NCBI GenBank assembly: GCA_014730295.1
Contig: WJIN01000229.1
Location: 1 to 16,166 of the forward strand
Length of the DNA stretch: 16,166 nt
Direction of reading: 5' to 3'
Origin: Promethearchaeota archaeon
GTDB lineage: Archaea; Asgardarchaeota; Lokiarchaeia; Sigynarchaeales; SOKP01
Made by a program: the position numbers and the translations under genes. The notes beneath the pieces are model-generated. The model made no database searches and had not been told where the DNA came from. It saw nothing but the letters and a program-made list of their open reading frames with translations. Below are positions 14,344 to 16,166 of this stretch, in pieces. Within the stretch, counting starts at the first letter, position 1; every line of letters starts with the position of its first letter.

Positions 14344-14823
14344 ATGATGCTATATCTTAGTTTTTCTTTTAGTTTGAGAAATAGCTTTTTATTAATTCTT
14401 CCCATTTTGTTGTGGAATATTGCGTTAACTTCGAAGCTGCCATTGGACCTGTATTTCAGGAATGATGTGAGTAGATGGATCCTAATTCCAGAAAATATCC
14501 TGCGAATAATTGCGTTTTTCTTGCCGATTTTTATGATGATTCAGCCACAGGATAATCCTTGCTATATCATTGGAGTTTGTTTTTATCTTATTGGAATGGT
14601 TATTTACTTTATATCTTGGGTAATGATCATCACACTCAATCAAAAAGGAATGATGCTTGCCCCCAAATATATTCAATGTATATTATTACTCGGTCCCAGT
14701 TATACTCCGCTTATCTTCTTTATAGGAATTCCATTTATGTGCAATTTTCTAATCTATATGTTTCCCACGGTTTTATTTCTAATTCTCCATATAAGCGAAT
14801 ATGTATCTACCCGTAAATTCTAA
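14344..14823 (+). CDS. Polytopic membrane protein, unknown
   Basis: A 159-residue hydrophobic protein with about five predicted membrane segments: near residues 3-25, 51-67, 74-98, 110-127 and 130-150. Short polar loops join them, including LDLYFRNDVSRW, which probably faces the cytoplasm. I recognise no family motif. The ATG at 14344 is preferred because an ATG four bases upstream is in another frame and stops after six codons. CTTTATATTC at about 14310 could be its TATA box. It follows the acidic protein by 49 bp and may share its transcript. A hairpin terminator lies just downstream. Confidence 0.6.
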   Translation: MMLYLSFSFSLRNSFLLILPILLWNIALTSKLPLDLYFRNDVSRWILIPENILRIIAFFLPIFMMIQPQDNPCYIIGVCFYLIGMVIYFISWVMIITLNQKGMMLAPKYIQCILLLGPSYTPLIFFIGIPFMCNFLIYMFPTVLFLILHISEYVSTRKF

Positions 14824-14841
14824 TTTTTATGGAATGATCTT

Positions 14842-14869
14842 CGTGAAAGCTGAATTTCACGCTATTTTT
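14842..14869 (+). terminator. Intrinsic-type terminator after the membrane protein
   Basis: A perfect 7-bp stem (CGTGAAA 14842-14848, TTTCACG 14855-14861) with a six-base loop is followed by TATTTTT at 14863-14869. It sits 19 bases after the stop codon at 14823. This is the clearest stem-plus-T structure on the plus strand. Confidence 0.55.
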
Positions 14870-15005
14870 GATATATCCACGTATCACCGTTTTTTAAAAA
14901 AACAAGCTAAAAACTTAAGTATATTGAAATTTTCACTCATAATTGAAAAAGCACGTTCTTAGCTTTCAATAAATTATAAGAAGATATTTTAAAATTTTTC
15001 AAACG

Positions 15006-15019
15006 TTTTAAAATAAAAG
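15006..15019 (+). promoter_or_regulatory. TATA-like element of the coiled-coil gene
   Basis: TTTTAAAATAAAAG ends 18 bases before the proposed GTG start at 15038, fitting a leaderless transcript. The rest of 14870-15005 is AT-rich, with no other structure I can support. Confidence 0.35.
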
Positions 15020-15037
15020 AAACACATTCATTTAAAG

Positions 15038-15334
15038 GTGGTCAAGATATCAATAGATTGGGTTAAGGCAGAAAAGAAACCAAATCGTTCTCAACGGGTT
15101 AAGGGAAAGCATTTACTTGAGTTGCGCACGAAAATTGCAGACTTAGAACATCAACTCCAAAAAAAATTAACTACAGTTACGAATCTATCAGAAGAAGTCA
15201 CAAATCTCAATATGAATATCTCTCAATATGAAATGTTTCTACGTACCCTTGAAAAGATGCTTAAAACCCAAAATACCCTTACGCTCGAACGATTTGAACA
15301 AATGAAGAAAGATTTAAAACAACAGCTAGTCTAA
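15038..15334 (+). CDS. Small coiled-coil protein, unknown
   Basis: A 98-residue protein read from a GTG start. A basic, polar N-terminal part (about 1-25, many Lys/Arg) precedes a long continuous helix with heptad-like hydrophobic spacing (about 26-95: LRTKIADLEHQLQKKL, VTNLSEEVTNLNMNI), typical of a coiled coil. It has no Cys and no membrane segment. It resembles no family I can name; parallel dimers acting as a scaffold would be usual for such a shape. No ATG with better context lies upstream, and the next in-frame Met is deep inside the coil. It is convergent with the longin-like gene, 33 bp away. Confidence 0.55.
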   Translation: MVKISIDWVKAEKKPNRSQRVKGKHLLELRTKIADLEHQLQKKLTTVTNLSEEVTNLNMNISQYEMFLRTLEKMLKTQNTLTLERFEQMKKDLKQQLV

Positions 15335-15367
15335 TGTCAATCTATAATCTATTTGATGCGATCTCAA

Positions 15368-15787
15368 TTAGATTGTTTTCAGGAAGTTTTCCACCCTCAT
15401 ATTACTATCAATCAAGATGGACGCTATCTGTTCCTTTATCCGTTCTTTAGCTTTTTCGATCTCTTTCTGAGACATCGTCATACTCCCAATAAATTCGTTC
15501 ATATAGAGATTTTGAATCTTTTTTAATATTGGGTATACTTGCTTTCGTTTCATTTCGGCATCAGCCTCTATGATATACTGGGTTTTATTCAATGTGTTCT
15601 TTGCAAAAAAATATTTCTTATCCCCGATAACAAAATCGCTGAGATCTTCTTCCATTCCGTTTGCGAATTGTTGAAGAGATTTTGCCAATCTTAGCAACAA
15701 ATTATCATTCGTATTTTCTTCGCCATTCTTTTTATACTGAATGATAGGCCGATTATCCGATTCTAACACATAAATACTACTTATCAT
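15368..15787 (-). CDS. Longin-like domain protein
   Basis: A 139-residue protein whose pattern suggests a longin-like fold: an opening strand ISSIYVLES, a turn, a second strand PIIQYKK, a long helix (about 28-46, NLLLRLAKSLQQFANGME), then three strands (LSDFVIGDKKYFFAKN, QYIIEADA) and a helix with PILKKIQNLYMNEFI. A C-terminal helix follows (106-139, KEIEKAKERIKEQIASILID). Longin domains in eukaryotes belong to trafficking and GTPase-regulating complexes, and Asgard archaea encode many. A GAGGATGG ribosome-site-like stretch and a TATA box (15825-15833) support the ATG at 15787. The call is a fold guess from secondary-structure pattern, not from residue motifs; roadblock-like is the alternative. 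Confidence 0.6.
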   Translation of the reverse strand: MISSIYVLESDNRPIIQYKKNGEENTNDNLLLRLAKSLQQFANGMEEDLSDFVIGDKKYFFAKNTLNKTQYIIEADAEMKRKQVYPILKKIQNLYMNEFIGSMTMSQKEIEKAKERIKEQIASILIDSNMRVENFLKTI

Positions 15788-15824
15788 AATATTCCATCCT
15801 CAACTCTTATTATCCTCTTGAAAT

Positions 15825-15833
15825 CTTATATAA
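15825..15833 (-). promoter_or_regulatory. TATA box of the longin-like gene
   Basis: TTATATAAG on the minus strand lies 38-46 bases before the ATG at 15787, within a run of alternating A and T; GAGGATGG follows as a ribosome site. Confidence 0.45.
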
Positions 15834-15914
15834 TATATATCTTTTCAGTTTATATTCTATTAAATATATTTATAGTCCCCCTAATTTCTGACTTAAGCTG
15901 ACCATTGTTTATTT

Positions 15915-16166
15915 AAGAACTAAAAGTTCTTCTACCGTTTTTCACGCAGAAAGCCACGTCCTTTAAGGCTTGGATGAATGTGTTTAAAAATCACTAAACT
16001 CAAATAGTTTTATCCTTTTTATCCTACCGAATTGATTAAAATATAATGGAATATCGAAAAGATGCTCATAGAGTCTATTCTCTCACATACCCCTTAATTT
16101 CTGGAGTAAAATCCCGTCAACCCGTGTTTATAGAGGGGATTGGTATTATTGAAGCTCTAAAAACAA
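15915..16166 (+). mobile_element. Left end of an IS200/IS605-type element, cut by the window edge
   Basis: The segment before the transposase start has two structures. One is a perfect 7-bp hairpin (AAGAACT 15915-15921, AGTTCTT 15925-15931). The other is an imperfect hairpin at 15951-15973 (AAGCC with GGCTT, also CCA with TGG), which resembles the subterminal GCCACG-type palindromes I recall at IS200/IS605 ends. The true left boundary is not fixed: these elements have no terminal inverted repeats and make no target duplication. The right part lies outside the window, so the presence of tnpB cannot be judged. Confidence 0.55.
16046..16166 (+). CDS. tnpA: IS200/IS605 TnpA-like Y1 transposase, N-terminal 40 residues
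   Basis: The frame opens at an ATG and runs off the right edge. The start EYRKDAHRVYSLTY followed by a basic RQPVF resembles the first strand and helix of the HUH single-strand transposase TnpA of IS200/IS605 elements. The normally conserved YHLIFV-KYR core reads YPLISGVKSR, with His, Phe and Tyr at conserved positions replaced by Pro, Ser and Ser. The frame is still open. This may be a decaying, inactive copy, although the catalytic HUH and Tyr residues lie beyond the window and cannot be checked. Family call moderately confident. Confidence 0.7.
   Translation, partial: MEYRKDAHRVYSLTYPLISGVKSRQPVFIEGIGIIEALKT

Noticed and set aside
14559..14816. Plus-strand ORF of 85 residues inside the membrane-protein gene
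   Set aside because: Out of frame within 14344-14823; its translation is mixed and polar with no pattern, while the main frame gives regular membrane helices.

Overview
**Organism.** The window is AT-rich (about one third G+C by eye). Promoters look archaeal: TATA-like boxes lie about 25-40 bp before many starts, transcription probably ends at T-rich tracts, and some genes have GGAGG-type ribosome sites. A roadblock/LC7-like protein (12738-13094), a longin-like protein (15368-15787) and a membrane protein with a winged-helix-like region and a zinc ribbon (13183-13734) point to an Asgard archaeon of Lokiarchaeia type. This is inferred from gene content; no rRNA or other marker gene is present.

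**Layout, 1-12595: a sugar/cyclitol region.** Three genes match, by full-length sequence pattern recalled from memory, the Thermotoga maritima myo-inositol pathway: scyllo-inosose 3-dehydrogenase (iolM, 4208-5386), 3-dehydro-scyllo-inosose hydrolase (iolN, 11630-12595) and 5-keto-L-gluconate epimerase (iolO, 5928-6746). Together they would turn scyllo-inosose into D-tagaturonate by oxidation, hydrolytic ring opening and epimerisation. Around them lie a truncated zinc alcohol dehydrogenase (1-356), an FLVCR-like MFS transporter (531-1745), an ArfB-like creatininase-family hydrolase (1782-2660), a DegT-family aminotransferase (2842-4077), a TrmO-like tRNA methyltransferase (5404-5883), a glycerol-1-phosphate-dehydrogenase-like enzyme (6857-7900), a fusion of a neutral-ceramidase-like domain to a PIG-L deacetylase (7943-9913) and a GPH-family sugar symporter (10003-11397). 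The genes switch strand often and most seem to have their own promoter, so this is a functional neighbourhood rather than one operon.

**How it may work.** The GPH symporter and perhaps the FLVCR-like carrier import a cyclitol or cyclitol conjugate. The fusion protein may remove N-acyl groups, the DegT enzyme may exchange amino and keto groups (inosamine/inosose), and IolM-IolN-IolO degrade the inosose. No MocA-type IolG, the usual first inositol dehydrogenase, is present; the zinc ADH at 1-356 or the G1PDH-like enzyme could fill that step. The IolM/N/O calls are strong. The aminocyclitol idea is a hypothesis.

**Layout, 12600-16166.** This part is unrelated to sugars. It holds a roadblock protein, the membrane wHTH/zinc-ribbon protein, three orphan genes (an acidic helical protein, a polytopic membrane protein, a coiled-coil protein), a longin-like protein, and at the right edge the left end and first 40 codons of an IS200/IS605-type transposase with unusual substitutions. 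No rRNA, tRNA or CRISPR array was seen, and no gene-free stretch exceeds 300 bases.
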